Below are positions 24,803 to 34,607 of a stretch of DNA of 64,000 bases, in pieces; position 1 is the stretch's first letter, and each line of letters opens with the position of its first letter. The notes beneath the pieces are model-generated. The model saw only the letters and a program-made list of their open reading frames with translations. It was not told the origin of the DNA and made no database searches. Both the position numbers and the translations under genes were made by a program. Source of the stretch: Asticcacaulis sp. MM231 (GTDB taxonomy: Bacteria; Pseudomonadota; Alphaproteobacteria; Caulobacterales; Caulobacteraceae); assembly GCF_964186625.1 (NCBI RefSeq), contig NZ_OZ075108.1, positions 3,051,001 through 3,115,000 on the forward strand, written 5' to 3'.

Positions 24803-25168
24803 CTCGATCAACCCCGGTGTGACATATGCAACACGTACACTAGATTAGGCATTCAGCTCAGGCACATAGTCAGGCATAGTTCGGGCAGCATCGTAGGTTC
24901 CGGTTAATAAGCTGTTTAAATCAACAACCTGAACCTGTTCCCGACTGCGCATGTGCCCCCTGCGCCCTTAGGGCAAGGGTCACCCGAAACCGTATAAAAA
25001 TCCAGTATGAATATGTTTCAGAGACGTCAAACGCCGCTGATTTATCCACAGTGTGTGATCCATATAACGCGCTTTGGTTAATATCAGCCCTGAGAATGGC
25101 TGACAGGCGAAAACAGGCAAGGTGCCGGTCGCGTGATTGGGATGAGTTGCGCGATCCGTCGCCCAAAC
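24803..25168. other. Intergenic region between uvrB and a hypothetical gene
   Basis: 366 bp with no supported gene. It must hold the uvrB 3' end signals and the promoter of the gene at 24401-24802. It is moderately AT-rich at 24980-25090. No strong terminator hairpin with a T run was noticed on the minus strand. Confidence 0.5.
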
Positions 25169-27379
25169 TTAATCGCTCAGCATATCCTTGGCGAATTCGA
25201 GATCAAGTGTCTTGAGTCGCTTGATCTCGTCACGCATACGCGCCGCCGTCTCGAATTCGAGATTGCCCGCCGCCTCGCGCATCCGCGTTTCGAGATCGCG
25301 CAGGGTGGCCTGGAAGTTGGAACCGAGGAACGGCTTGGTGTCCTTCTCCGCCACGCCCATGGGGATATCGACACGGCCGCTCTTTTCAAACGGCGAGTCG
25401 AGGATATCCGAAATGCCGCGCTTGACCAATTCCGGCGTGATGCCATGCTCGGCATTATAGGCCATCTGCTTGTCACGGCGGCGCGAGGTTTCGGCCAGCG
25501 CCCGCTCCATCGAGCCGGTCATCTTGTCGGCATAGAGGATGACGCGGCCATCGACGTTACGCGCGGCGCGGCCGATCGTCTGGATCAGCGAGGTTTCCGA
25601 GCGCAGGAAGCCTTCCTTGTCGGCGTCCAGAATCGCGACGAAGGCGCATTCCGGAATATCGAGGCCCTCGCGCAAAAGGTTGATACCGATGAGCACATCG
25701 AAAGCGCCCAGCCGCAGGTCACGGATGATCTCGATCCGCTCCAGGGTTTCGACATCACTGTGCATATAGCGGACACGAATGCCTTGCTCATGCATATAGT
25801 CGGTCAGGTTCTCGGCCATCTTCTTGGTCAGCACCGTCACCAGCGAGCGATAGCCCTGTTTGGCGACCTCACGCACCTCGGCGATGACGTCATCGACCTG
25901 GCTGAAATTGTCCTTGTGTACCGGACGGATCTCGACCGGCGGATCGATCAGGCCGGTCGGGCGAATAACCTGCTCGGCGAAGACGCCCTGAGTGCGCTCC
26001 ATCTCCCATTTGCCGGGCGTGGCCGAGACATAGATCGACTGCGGACGCATCGCGTCCCATTCCTCGAACTTGAGCGGACGGTTATCCATGCAGGACGGCA
26101 GGCGGAAGCCATATTCGGCCAGCACCGATTTGCGCGCAAAGTCTCCGCGATACATGCCGCCGATCTGCGACACCGAGACGTGACTTTCATCGACGAACAG
26201 GAGGGCGTTATCCGGCATATATTCAAAGAAGGTCGGCGGCGGCTCGCCCGGCCCGCGGCCGGTCAGGTAGCGGCTGTAGTTTTCGATGCCGGCGCAGGCG
26301 CCCGTCGCCTCGATCATCTCAATATCAAAGGTGGTGCGCTGCTCAAGGCGCTGGGCTTCCAGCAGCTTGCCTTCACCATGGAGTTGCTCAAGGCGCATCT
26401 TCAGTTCGGCCTTGATGCGGCTGACCGCCTGATTGAGCGTCGGGCGCGGCGTCACATAGTGGCTGGCGGCGTAGACCTTGACGTCTTTCAGGTCCTGCAT
26501 CTTCTTGCCGGTCAGGGGATCGAATTCCTGGATCAACTCGATCTCGTCGCCGAACATATTGATGCGCCAGGCGCGGTCCTCATAGTGGGCGGGGTAGATT
26601 TCGATGACATCGCCGCGCCGGCGGAAGGTGCCGCGCTCAAACGCCTGATCATTGCGCTTATATTGCAGGGCCACCAGATCGGCGCGCAACTGGCCTTCAT
26701 CGATCGACTGGCCGACCTTCAGTTCAAAGGTCATGGCGGTGTAGGTCTCGACCGAGCCGATACCGTAGATACAGGACACAGAGGCGACGATGATGACGTC
26801 ATCGCGTTCCAGAATGGCGCGGGTGGCCGAGTGACGCATCCGGTCGATCTGCTCGTTGATCGACGAATCCTTCTCGATGAAGGTGTCGGTGCGCGGCACA
26901 TAGGCTTCCGGCTGGTAATAGTCATAGTAGGAGACGAAATACTCGACCGCGTTATCCGGGAAAAAGGCCTTGAATTCGCTGTAAAGCTGGGCGGCCAGGG
27001 TCTTGTTATGCGCCATGATCAGGGCCGGACGCTGGGTCTGCTCGATGATCTTGGCCATGGTGAAGGTCTTGCCCGAGCCGGTGACGCCCAGCAGCACCTG
27101 ATCGTGCTCGTGTTCGGCAATGCCTTCCAGCAGGGTGGCGATGGCGGTCGGCTGGTCGCCGGCGGGCTCATAGGGCGCGGCAAGCCGGAACTTGCGACCG
27201 CCTTCCGACTTTTCCGGTCGCTCAGGCTTATGCGGCACCCATGTCGCCGGCATGTTCGTTGCGCCACCGCTATGCTGCTTGAGCGCCGCCGAGTCAAAAT
27301 CTGCCACAAACGCACCGGAGTTATCCGAAAAGCCGGGATTTTGGGGGGCCAAGCCTTGATTTTTGGGGGAACGTGCCAT
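25169..27379 (-). CDS. uvrB: UvrABC excinuclease subunit UvrB
   Basis: A 736-residue UvrB, the damage-verifying helicase-like subunit of nucleotide excision repair in the cytoplasm. Visible are Walker A GVTGSGKT, the beta-hairpin region with the tyrosine cluster [10 protein letters not shown], the DEAD-type FVDESH motif, helicase motifs V and VI ([18 protein letters not shown]) and the C-terminal UVR domain (about the last 40 residues). An N-terminal extension of about 60 residues (before [16 protein letters not shown]) is longer than in E. coli, as is common in alphaproteobacteria. The ATG at 27379 is chosen; an in-frame GTG two codons upstream is possible. Confidence 0.97.
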   Translation of the reverse strand: MARSPKNQGLAPQNPGFSDNSGAFVADFDSAALKQHSGGATNMPATWVPHKPERPEKSEGGRKFRLAAPYEPAGDQPTAIATLLEGIAEHEHDQVLLGVTGSGKTFTMAKIIEQTQRPALIMAHNKTLAAQLYSEFKAFFPDNAVEYFVSYYDYYQPEAYVPRTDTFIEKDSSINEQIDRMRHSATRAILERDDVIIVASVSCIYGIGSVETYTAMTFELKVGQSIDEGQLRADLVALQYKRNDQAFERGTFRRRGDVIEIYPAHYEDRAWRINMFGDEIELIQEFDPLTGKKMQDLKDVKVYAASHYVTPRPTLNQAVSRIKAELKMRLEQLHGEGKLLEAQRLEQRTTFDIEMIEATGACAGIENYSRYLTGRGPGEPPPTFFEYMPDNALLFVDESHVSVSQIGGMYRGDFARKSVLAEYGFRLPSCMDNRPLKFEEWDAMRPQSIYVSATPGKWEMERTQGVFAEQVIRPTGLIDPPVEIRPVHKDNFSQVDDVIAEVREVAKQGYRSLVTVLTKKMAENLTDYMHEQGIRVRYMHSDVETLERIEIIRDLRLGAFDVLIGINLLREGLDIPECAFVAILDADKEGFLRSETSLIQTIGRAARNVDGRVILYADKMTGSMERALAETSRRRDKQMAYNAEHGITPELVKRGISDILDSPFEKSGRVDIPMGVAEKDTKPFLGSNFQATLRDLETRMREAAGNLEFETAARMRDEIKRLKTLDLEFAKDMLSD

Positions 27380-27992
27380 GAACACAACATAAGCCGGGGT
27401 AAAAAAAATGAAAGAGGCGCATTAAAAAGAATGTGAACCACCGACCGTTTTGTCCACACCGCGGATTTAACGCCTCAAGCCGTCAGAACTTGTCAGCTGG
27501 GTTGTCATACGGGTTGGATTTCCGCTTGGATTCCAGCCGGTTATTTTGACCGCCCAACCTTACGCTCACGGAAAGACGTTCTAAAAACTGATGAAGGCGC
27601 CCCTTAAAGCTTCGTTAAGTTAAGCTTTTCTGAATAAGATTTTGACTATAAAGCATTGGCAAATAATAAAGATCGGATGGCGCGTATAATCGATCGGTCG
27701 ATTACTTCGTTCATCCTGTCAATATAAAGATTCTAACCTGCACGTCATTACCCCTATTTGCTTAGCCATCCCCCACAAGATCGTCAGCGTAACTATCGAT
27801 CTAAAAGCATCAAAGGCAAATGAACACATTTTAGCCATAATTGCCGCCTAGACAGCGGCTCGCCCAGCGGGTCCTATCTGGCCTGCTGGCGTCAGTCTCT
27901 GGTCTGTAATTTGCATAGAACTGTGCTGGAATTACGAACCGAAGGCTACTCGGGGGGCACATAACGCCCTTGTCACAGAGGACCAGATAGTT
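27380..27992. other. Long divergent intergenic region, uvrB / sleB
   Basis: 613 bp without a supported gene, between the divergent uvrB and cell-wall hydrolase genes. It includes an AT-rich part (27600-27850) and an inverted repeat TAATCGA-TCGG-TCGATTA at 27687-27704, which may be an operator. No LexA-type site was recognised by eye. The length could leave room for a small RNA, but no terminator-like hairpin was seen. Confidence 0.5.
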
Positions 27993-29144
27993 TTGACGTC
28001 AACACTTTTAGCGCGCTATCGCATGCGCGCCCTCATGGCAGCGAGTTCTGTAGGTCTCCTGGTCGGCGCGTCGGTTGGCGCAGCCTGTCTGGGTAGCCAC
28101 ATGGCCCGCGAGAGCGGCCAGCGGCAAGACGCCGCCCGCCTCATGATGGCCAGCAAGGATGGTACCGTAGATATGGCGGCGCTCGATGCTTCGGGCACCG
28201 GCCGAGTTGATACCAGCGCGCTGAACATCGCCATGCGCTTTTCGCGTTTTGCCGATTCCGGCACCGAAAACACCCTGCTCGCCCAAAACCTGACCACCAT
28301 TCGCACGTCGAGCGATATGCGCAGCCAGCGCTACCTGCCCGGCTCTATGTCAGACGCCAACTCAGGCGCGGCTGTGGTCCGCACGAGCCTCGACACCAGC
28401 GCACCTGTCAACACCCTCTCAACGCCGGCTGTTCGCGCTGCTGCGGCCATGAACTTCAAGGCCGCCACCCGCAGCGACAGCGACTGCCTGACACAGGCCG
28501 TCTATTACGAAGCGCGCGGCGAAGGCACCGACGGCATGCGCGCCGTCGCTCAGGTGATCCTCAACCGCGTCCGCCACCCCGCCTATCCGAAGTCGATCTG
28601 CGGCGTCGTTTATCAGGGTGCTGCGCAACGCATTTCCTGCCAGTTCAGCTTTGTCTGTAATGGCGCCATGGGCGCACCGGTCGAAACCTCCGCCTGGCGT
28701 CGCGCCAAGAAGGTCTCGGAAGCCGCTTTGGCTGGCTACGTGATGCCGTCGGTCGGCACCTCGACCAGTTTCCACACCACCGGCGTGACACCCGGCTGGT
28801 CGGGCACCATGGAACGGGTCGCCCAGATCGGCACTCATATCTTCTATCAGTTCCGCGGTCGCGGTGCGCGTATCTCAGGCACAGCGGATGGCGTGAGGCC
28901 TTCGGACTCCATGCCGCAAGTGACGCCCCCGGCCGCTACGGCTATTATTGCCGAGGCCCAAACACCGGCCCAGACGACAGCCCTGCTCACTACCCTGTCG
29001 AAAATGCAGGGCGCATCGGTCAAGCCGGTTCAGACCACTGCTCACGTACATGGCAAGACGGCGCAGGACATCGTCGCCGAGGTCGCCCTGCCGACCAAGG
29101 CCGTACCTGTGCCTACTTCGGCCGCTAAGGGCGCTCCTCAATAA
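27993..29144 (+). CDS. SleB-type cell wall hydrolase
   Basis: A 383-residue membrane-anchored hydrolase of the Hydrolase_2 (SleB/CwlJ) family, lytic-transglycosylase-like enzymes that cut peptidoglycan. A single N-terminal membrane segment (about 14-34) anchors it; the catalytic domain covers about 162-300, with the family block LTQAVYYEARGEGTDGMRAVAQVILNRV (putative catalytic Glu in YEARGE) and CQFSFVCNG. The C-terminal 80 residues are Thr/Pro/Ala-rich and probably disordered. The start is a TTG preceded by GAGGA ten bases ahead; an ATG at 28023 lacks a ribosome site. It lies alone with its own terminator. Confidence 0.88.
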   Translation: MTSTLLARYRMRALMAASSVGLLVGASVGAACLGSHMARESGQRQDAARLMMASKDGTVDMAALDASGTGRVDTSALNIAMRFSRFADSGTENTLLAQNLTTIRTSSDMRSQRYLPGSMSDANSGAAVVRTSLDTSAPVNTLSTPAVRAAAAMNFKAATRSDSDCLTQAVYYEARGEGTDGMRAVAQVILNRVRHPAYPKSICGVVYQGAAQRISCQFSFVCNGAMGAPVETSAWRRAKKVSEAALAGYVMPSVGTSTSFHTTGVTPGWSGTMERVAQIGTHIFYQFRGRGARISGTADGVRPSDSMPQVTPPAATAIIAEAQTPAQTTALLTTLSKMQGASVKPVQTTAHVHGKTAQDIVAEVALPTKAVPVPTSAAKGAPQ

Positions 29145-29163
29145 CACCCGCCATTTTGAAATC

Positions 29164-29212
29164 AGAGCCTGTGCCGGTCTGAAAGAATCAGATCTCTACA
29201 GGCTCTTTTTTT
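29164..29212 (+). terminator. Terminator of the cell wall hydrolase gene
   Basis: Outer stem AGAGCCTGT/ACAGGCTCT (29164-29172 with 29198-29206), inner TCTGA/TCAGA pairing, followed by seven T residues to 29212. Confidence 0.85.
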
Positions 29213-29546
29213 GAGTAGGAAAGCGCGCCTGCCTTCGAGCGCAGTCTGATGCGGCATCCGCAGCAGCACACTTATCGCCATGACGCGAAGCAAACACTTA
29301 CCGCAGGTTGAAAGCGGCAAAAACCCGATAGTCCTTTTTATACACGCCTTTTAATTGTCATATTTTACGCTTTTGGCATCCGTCGTTAGGATTTCAACAA
29401 CCTTAATCTGACAGGTTGGCGCAAAGGCGCGTCTTTACCAGGAGTCGCAACGGGCTCGATCATGCCTGTTTGCATTCCGAAAACTGGCAAAGCCTCTCAT
29501 GGATCAACATCTTCTTAGTCATACGAAAGTTTGTCAGGGGCCAATA
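29213..29546. other. Promoter region of the chemoreceptor gene
   Basis: 334 bp without a supported gene. The second half is AT-rich (29330-29410) and should hold the promoter. AGGGG-type Shine-Dalgarno bases (CAGGGG, 29535-29540) precede the chemoreceptor ATG. Confidence 0.5.
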
Positions 29547-31271
29547 ATGACGAAACTCAGTGCAGCCGGCACCTCCGGCGGGTTCAAGATATCGAACTGG
29601 TCTTTTACCGTAAAATTCATGGCGCCCGCTGCGGTCGCCACCGCCCTGATCGCCGTTCTGGCATTCGGCGCCGTCACCATCATGAACGGCCAGGGTAAGA
29701 CCATCGACGACATCAATATGAACGCCCTGCCTCAGGTCGTTGAACTCGGCGACATCAAGGCTTCCATCAAGGAAGCCAATGGCCAGCTCTATAACGCCCT
29801 GACCAAGAAGGCCACCGACCCGACGGCCAACGCCTCGGCCCAGGTCACCAAGGTGACCGAAGATCTCGGCACCATCGAAGCCCGCGTCAAGGCGGACGGC
29901 AGCAAGGCTACCGATCCGGCCCAGAAGAAGCTGCTGACCGATCTGGCCAAAGAAGTGAAGACCTACAAGGAAGCCGTAGAATTCGCCGGTCAGGTGATGG
30001 ACGTCGATTTCCCGTCGGTCGGGCCGATGATGTCGCAGTTCGACGACGGCTATAAGAAGATGTCTGATCTCAGCGACCAGTTGATCAATGCCAACGTCGC
30101 TGCCGCCAAGAAGGCCGCCGCCGACGCCAAGACGGCGCAAACCGCCGGCATCAGCATGCTGACACTCTTCGCTGTCATCGTGGCGGTCATCTCGGGCAGC
30201 ATCGCCTACATCTTCTCGCGCGTCACCGTGACCGGCATCAATCGCATCGCGAAGACGACCGAAGAGCTGGCCAACGGCAACCTGTCGGTTGACATTTCGG
30301 CCCTCGCCCGCCGCGACGAACTGAAATCGGTCGTCGACAGCCTCAACGTCTTCAAGTCGAACGCCGAAGAAAAGCAGCGCCTGTCCGACATGGAAGCCGC
30401 CACCAGCGCCACCCGCGAGCAACGCGCCCGTCAGATGGCCGAACTGGCTGACCGCTTCCGTCATGAAGCTCAGGACATGCTGGATGCGCTCGGCAACGCT
30501 GCCTCGGATCTCGACGCCAACGGCCGCACCCTTTTGACTATCGCCCAGGAAAACGAGCGCCGTTCGCAATCGGCAGTGTCCTCGATCCGCAACTCGGCCG
30601 ACAACGTCCAGAACGTTGCCTCAGCCACGACCGAGCTTTCCGCCTCGATCGGCGTCATTGGCGACCAGGCCGTCCGCTCGGTTGAAATCGCCGCTGAAGC
30701 CGTGTCGGAAGCCGACCGCACCAACGCCTCGATGGCCGAACTCAGCCGCGCCGCCGACCAGATCGGTGAAGTGGTTGACCTGATCAACGCCATCGCCCAG
30801 CAAACCAACCTGTTGGCCCTCAACGCCACCATCGAATCGGCACGCGCTGGTGAAGCCGGCAAGGGCTTCGCGGTCGTCGCCTCTGAAGTGAAGTCGCTGG
30901 CCCAGCAAACCGCCAAGGCGACCGACGAAATCCGCGAACGCATCAAGGACATCCAGTCGGCTGCTTCCAATGGCGTCAGCGCCATCAAGGGCATCGGCGA
31001 AACGATCAAGCACATGAACGAGATCGCCTCGTCCATCGCCAACTCGGTTCATCAGCAGGGCGACGCCACAAACGAGATTGCCCGCAACGTCAACGAGGCC
31101 TCTGACGGCACCTCGATGGCCTCCAGCTCGGTGGCACAGCTCTCCGCGTCTGCCGCCGATACGGAAAAGGCCTCGACTGAAATGCTCGGCGCCGCCAACC
31201 AGCTCACGCAACGCACGGAAGCCATGGGCGAAAATATCCGCCGCTTCCTGTCGGAACTGACGGCCGCTTAA
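29547..31271 (+). CDS. Methyl-accepting chemotaxis protein
   Basis: A 574-residue transmembrane chemoreceptor. TM1 is at about 24-44, a periplasmic four-helix-type sensor domain at about 45-195, TM2 at about 196-218, HAMP at 219-275, and the long cytoplasmic coiled coil with the signalling tip [45 protein letters not shown] in separate blocks. It lacks a C-terminal CheR-binding pentapeptide. It signals to CheA/CheW, but no che gene is adjacent, so it is an orphan receptor. The ligand is unknown; the sensor domain is rich in Lys, Ala and Asp. Followed by two small secreted proteins with their own signals. An upstream GTG/ATG extension of 16 residues is rejected for lack of a ribosome site. Confidence 0.95.
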   Translation: MTKLSAAGTSGGFKISNWSFTVKFMAPAAVATALIAVLAFGAVTIMNGQGKTIDDINMNALPQVVELGDIKASIKEANGQLYNALTKKATDPTANASAQVTKVTEDLGTIEARVKADGSKATDPAQKKLLTDLAKEVKTYKEAVEFAGQVMDVDFPSVGPMMSQFDDGYKKMSDLSDQLINANVAAAKKAAADAKTAQTAGISMLTLFAVIVAVISGSIAYIFSRVTVTGINRIAKTTEELANGNLSVDISALARRDELKSVVDSLNVFKSNAEEKQRLSDMEAATSATREQRARQMAELADRFRHEAQDMLDALGNAASDLDANGRTLLTIAQENERRSQSAVSSIRNSADNVQNVASATTELSASIGVIGDQAVRSVEIAAEAVSEADRTNASMAELSRAADQIGEVVDLINAIAQQTNLLALNATIESARAGEAGKGFAVVASEVKSLAQQTAKATDEIRERIKDIQSAASNGVSAIKGIGETIKHMNEIASSIANSVHQQGDATNEIARNVNEASDGTSMASSSVAQLSASAADTEKASTEMLGAANQLTQRTEAMGENIRRFLSELTAA

Positions 31272-31299
31272 AAGCTGAACGCCTGATGCTGAAAAGAAG

Positions 31300-31331
31300 A
31301 CGGAGACACCTCGATGTGTCTCCGTTTTTTT
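31300..31331 (+). terminator. Terminator of the chemoreceptor gene
   Basis: A 10-bp stem ACGGAGACAC/GTGTCTCCGT (31300-31309 with 31316-31325) followed by eight T residues. Confidence 0.93.
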
Positions 31332-31486
31332 ATGCCCAATTATCCGAGCTCATAATATTTGACGCAGCGCAATATTGATTCATACGAAATTAAACCTTCG
31401 GATGTACATCAGCGCTTGCGGGCCTATCTTACCTTGCATGGCCCTTCAGAAACCAAGAACATAGTTCCAGCGTGAAAGTTTGCAAA

Positions 31487-31864
31487 ATGCATAGCTCGAT
31501 TTCCAAGACCCTTCTGGCCGGCGCTCTCGCCCTGTCCTTCGCCTCCACCGCCGCCTTCGCGGATTGTGATGAAGTTCAGGAAACTCAGGTCGGCAAGGCC
31601 ATCGCCGCCGCCGCCAGCGCCAAGATCGCCACTGTGGTGCCAACCCAGTCGAAGCAAATGATCAACCTGGAAACCTGCGACGCCGTGGGTGGCGGCCTGG
31701 CCGCTGAATTCAAGTTCAATGTCATCGGCGCGGATGGCCTGTACTGGGTCACCGGTTCGGCCAAGGTTGCCGGCGGCAAGGTCGCGGACATGAAGATCGG
31801 TGGCATGAGCCCCAACCTGGCGGCGGCATCGGCCAAGGCTGGCGTGAAGCTCGCCTCCAACTAA
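31487..31864 (+). CDS. Small secreted protein, paralogue A
   Basis: A 125-residue protein with a signal peptide (about 1-25, cleavage after AFA) and a mature part of about 100 residues. I do not recognise the family. It is clearly a paralogue of the next gene: both have a Cys near the mature N-terminus, KQM(I/V)N(L/I)ETC, (A/L)ADGLYWV and SPN(L/M)AAA-AKAGVKLA-N at the C-terminus. The two conserved cysteines could form a disulfide. The ATG at 31487 is preferred to a GTG 15 bases upstream because it gives a signal peptide of normal size, matching the paralogue. It has its own terminator. No membrane segment or enzyme motif is seen. Confidence 0.8.
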   Translation: MHSSISKTLLAGALALSFASTAAFADCDEVQETQVGKAIAAAASAKIATVVPTQSKQMINLETCDAVGGGLAAEFKFNVIGADGLYWVTGSAKVAGGKVADMKIGGMSPNLAAASAKAGVKLASN

Positions 31865-31907
31865 GATGGGTTGGGCGCCTGACGCCCAGAATACTGTTTT
31901 GCAAATG

Positions 31908-31938
31908 AGGTGCGGGCTATAGGCCTGCACCTTTTTTT
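31908..31938 (+). terminator. Terminator of paralogue A
   Basis: A stem of about 10 bp with one or two wobbles (31908-31917 with 31922-31931) followed by a T run (31931-31938). Confidence 0.85.
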
Positions 31939-32111
31939 GCATTTTAATGCAGCGATATTGCCGCCGTTAACCTTTACGTCGTTACCCGGCAAGGGATGTT
32001 GAGACGACCCGTTAAGCCATATAAATAGAACATAATTCTCTGATTTAACCGAATATTTTCCTATCTTTTGTACAGTGATCCTCATCCTGAAGAACCTCAA
32101 GGAGAGAACAG

Positions 32112-32486
32112 ATGATCAAGAAAACCCTTATTGCCGCCGCCGCCATCATGGCCATGTCCACAGTCGCCGCCGTCGCCGCCCCCTGCTCGGACGAACAGGA
32201 ATCCGCTGCCGGCATGCTCGCCGCCGGTGTTGGCAAGGCCGCGGTTTCCAAAGTCGTTGCCGTCACCGGCAAACAGATGGTCAACATCGAAACCTGCGAA
32301 TTTCGCGCCGGTGCCTATCAGGTCGACTACAAGTACAACTTCCTCGCCGCTGACGGCCTCTACTGGGTCGAACTGTCGGCCAAGTTCGGCGCCGATGGCT
32401 CCGGCGCCACCAGCAAGGTGACCAAGGCCAGCCCTAACATGGCCGCTGCGGAAGCCAAGGCCGGCGTCAAGCTTGCCGCCAACTAA
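32112..32486 (+). CDS. Small secreted protein, paralogue B
   Basis: A 124-residue protein with a clear signal peptide (about 1-22, cleavage after VAA) and AAGGAG ahead of the ATG. The mature domain aligns along its whole length with paralogue A, including both Cys residues (PCSDEQES and IETCEF), the aromatic block ADGLYWVELSAKF and the C-terminal SPNMAAAEAKAGVKLAAN. Function unknown. Gene A and gene B have separate terminators and 250 bp between them, so they may be regulated separately. They follow a chemoreceptor gene; a ligand-binding partnership is only a guess. Confidence 0.82.
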   Translation: MIKKTLIAAAAIMAMSTVAAVAAPCSDEQESAAGMLAAGVGKAAVSKVVAVTGKQMVNIETCEFRAGAYQVDYKYNFLAADGLYWVELSAKFGADGSGATSKVTKASPNMAAAEAKAGVKLAAN

Positions 32487-32516
32487 GACCTGATCTTGTG
32501 ACCTCAGGGTCAAACG

Positions 32517-32547
32517 AAACCCCTCATGACCGCGTCATGAGGGGTTT
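32517..32547. terminator. Bidirectional terminator
   Basis: A perfect 14-bp stem (32517-32530 with 32534-32547, three-base loop) flanked by A residues on the left and T residues on the right, so it can end transcription from both sides: paralogue B on the plus strand and the 46-residue gene on the minus strand. Confidence 0.9.
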
Positions 32548-32572
32548 TGCTTTTTAGCGATGAAGGATGGAC

Positions 32573-32713
32573 CTACTTCCGGTGAATCGGTTTGAAATCC
32601 TGCGGGCGACTGACCACGCGCGGCTCCTTGCTGCGTGGACTGGCGAACAGCCCTCCGAACAGCGCGAAGGATGTCATGGCGTGTTGTTTCTTGTCTTGAT
32701 CTTGGTCATGCAT
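32573..32713 (-). CDS. Predicted 46-residue protein
   Basis: A short gene too small for routine calling. It starts at the ATG whose complement is at 32711-32713, preceded by GGAG with nine bases between, and reads MHDQDQDKKQHAM then TSFALFGGLFASPRSKEPR and a basic tail ending PIHRK before TAG. The product has a charged N-terminus, a short hydrophobic middle (about residues 13-24) and a basic C-terminus; it could be a small membrane-associated or nucleic-acid-binding protein. No family is recognised. The strong bidirectional terminator immediately downstream supports a real transcription unit on this strand. Confidence 0.6.
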   Translation of the reverse strand: MHDQDQDKKQHAMTSFALFGGLFASPRSKEPRVVSRPQDFKPIHRK

Positions 32714-33072
32714 GGGTTGCGTCTCCTTTTCCAAATGCGTTTGATGGACCAGAAGACGCGGCGCAGCTCGCAGGGGTTTTCACCCTCTCAGTCGTCGTCG
32801 CGTCGTAGGCATACTATGACAGAAATTTTCCGACGCGCAATAATTAATCCGAACCCGGATCATATTATTTCGTTTTAAATTTATATTCATTTGTTTTTAT
32901 TGATATTAATATTAGTTAATTTGAGGAAAAAGTTCATCTTTCGCAAAAATTTCCACATAAAATTCTCCAACCCAATTCATTCTAAAGCAACCCTCTTGGG
33001 TTAATTTGGGTCCGTCTCAAAAGGAGGCCGCCGGCACATGTCCTGACCGGTGATCCGCGGAGCGTTAGCGTT
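32714..33072. other. AT-rich divergent intergenic region
   Basis: 359 bp between the 46-residue gene (minus) and the retropepsin-like gene (plus). The part 32820-33000 is strongly AT-rich. No gene, tRNA or convincing palindrome was found. AAGGAGG at 33020-33026 is too far from the next ATG (33073) to serve it. Confidence 0.5.
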
Positions 33073-33597
33073 ATGATCAAATCAGCTATTGTTTTAGGCA
33101 GCGCCGTCTTCTGCGCCGTGCTGGCCGGAACTGGCATCCTGTCACTCGGCGAGCACGCCGATAAGGCCGATAGCGTCCAGATCGCATCCTATAGCGCGCC
33201 CGAGACCGTGCCGGTCAGCACCACCGCCAGCCAGGGCCATATCACCGCCATTCCGAAATCGGCCAATGGCCATTTTTACGCAACCGCGGTCGTCAACACC
33301 AAGGCCGTGCGCTTTCTGGTCGATACCGGCGCCAGCATGATAGCCCTCACCCCCGCTGACGCCCGCCGCCTCGGCTTCACCGATCTGGCCTACGATGCCG
33401 AGGTCAGCACCGCCAACGGCAAGACCGCCGTTGCGCGCATTACCTTAAGCTCCGTCACCGTGGGCCAGAGCACGGTGCGCAATGTCGAGGGCGTGGTGGT
33501 CAAGGAAGGCTTGTCGGACTCCCTGCTTGGCATGAGCTATCTCGGCAAGCTGAGCCGCATGGAAGTCACGCAGTCGAGCCTTATTCTGCACCCTTGA
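33073..33597 (+). CDS. Retropepsin-like aspartic protease (TIGR02281-type)
   Basis: A 174-residue single-pass membrane protein with an N-terminal signal anchor (about 3-25) and a periplasmic retropepsin-like domain (about 60-172). The active-site motif is FLVDTGAS with Asp84, followed by the second conserved block SLLGMSYLGKL near the C-terminus. Proteins of this clan AA family are common in alphaproteobacteria, probably work as dimers, and have unknown substrates. Its last 17 bases overlap, tail to tail, the end of dusA on the other strand. Confidence 0.87.
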   Translation: MIKSAIVLGSAVFCAVLAGTGILSLGEHADKADSVQIASYSAPETVPVSTTASQGHITAIPKSANGHFYATAVVNTKAVRFLVDTGASMIALTPADARRLGFTDLAYDAEVSTANGKTAVARITLSSVTVGQSTVRNVEGVVVKEGLSDSLLGMSYLGKLSRMEVTQSSLILHP

Positions 33598-34607
33598 GTT
33601 CATAGGCTTCACGGCGCGCTTCCGAAGCCGCCAGAGCCTCGCGCACCGCCGCAACCGCCCGATCCATCACCTCAAGGCCTGCGCCCGGCGCGATAGAATC
33701 GACCGTCATGATGCGGCGGAAGGCCCGCGCGCCCGGCAGACCATGCATGATGCCGAGCATATGCCGCGTCATGTGGGTCAGCGGCACTCCGGCCGCCAGC
33801 TGACCGGCCATATAGGGGCGACAGGCCTCCAGCGCCGCGAACGGCCCGACATCCTCACCTTCGCCAAAGAACAGACGATCGACCTGCCCCAGCAGCGCCG
33901 GTTCGTGATAGGCAACCCGCCCCAGCATAACGCCATCGACGTGTTGCAAATGGCCTTGCGCCGCCTCCAGCGAACAGATCCCGCCATTAATCGCGATGGT
34001 CAGTTCCGGATAGCTGCGCTTCAGTGCATAGACCAGGTCGTAATCGAGCGATGGCACATCGCGGTTTTCCTTGGGCGACAGTCCCTTTAGCCAGGCCTTG
34101 CGCGCATGGACGGCGAATGATGTCACGCCAGCTGTCTTGCAGGCCTCGACCAGGGCGAACAGGCTGTCGCGCGCCTCCTGATCGTCAACGCCGATGCGGC
34201 ATTTGACGGTCGCCGGCAGATGCGTGGCCTCGATCATGGCCTGCATGCAATCCGCCACCAGTTGCGGTTCACGCATCAGGCAGGCGCCAAAACTGCCCGA
34301 CTGAACGCGATCGGACGGACAGCCGCAGTTGAGATTGACCTCGTCATAGCCCCAGTCCTCGGCGATCTTGGCGCACTGCGCCAGTTCCGCAGGCTCAGAG
34401 CCACCCAGTTGCAGCGCCACGGGATGCTCGACCTCGGAATACCCAAGCAGGCGCTCTCGGTCGCCATGGATCACCGCCTTGGTGGTCACCATCTCGGTAT
34501 AGAGCAGGGCATGGCGCGTCAGAGTGCGATGGAAGGCGCGGCAGTGCCGGTCCGTCCAATCCATCATGGGTGCAACGCTGAAATCTATGCGCTTGGTTTT
34601 TATTCAT
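33581..34607 (-). CDS. dusA: tRNA-dihydrouridine(20/20a) synthase DusA, apparent frameshift near start
   Basis: FMN-dependent enzyme that reduces uridine 20/20a in the tRNA D-loop. The main frame (33581-34567) holds PMMDWTDRHCR, the catalytic-Cys region NLNCGCPSDRVQSGSFGACLM, the AVHARKAWLKGLSPKENR loop, INGGI and GVMLGRVAYHEP, all typical of DusA. The usual N-terminus, MNKNQAHRF-SVAPMMDW, is split: MNKNQAHRF is in another frame starting at 34607, and dropping one base at about 34580 joins it to SVAPMMDW. The gene is therefore either carrying a sequencing insertion or starts at the internal ATG at 34567, which has no good ribosome site. Confidence 0.88.

Noticed and set aside
24921..25166. 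81-codon minus-strand frame behind uvrB
   Set aside because: No ribosome site, no family, AT-rich third positions unlike the neighbours.
25133..27436. Very long open frame on the plus strand (767 codons) opposite uvrB
   Set aside because: It is the mirror of a high-GC gene with strong codon bias; uvrB has every family motif, and the antisense product has none.
29460..30569. 369-codon minus-strand frame opposite the chemoreceptor
   Set aside because: The chemoreceptor has intact domains on the plus strand; the antisense product is Gly/His/Asp-rich noise.
32567..32878. 103-codon plus-strand frame
   Set aside because: No ribosome site and no family; the minus-strand 46-residue frame has a better start context and a terminator.
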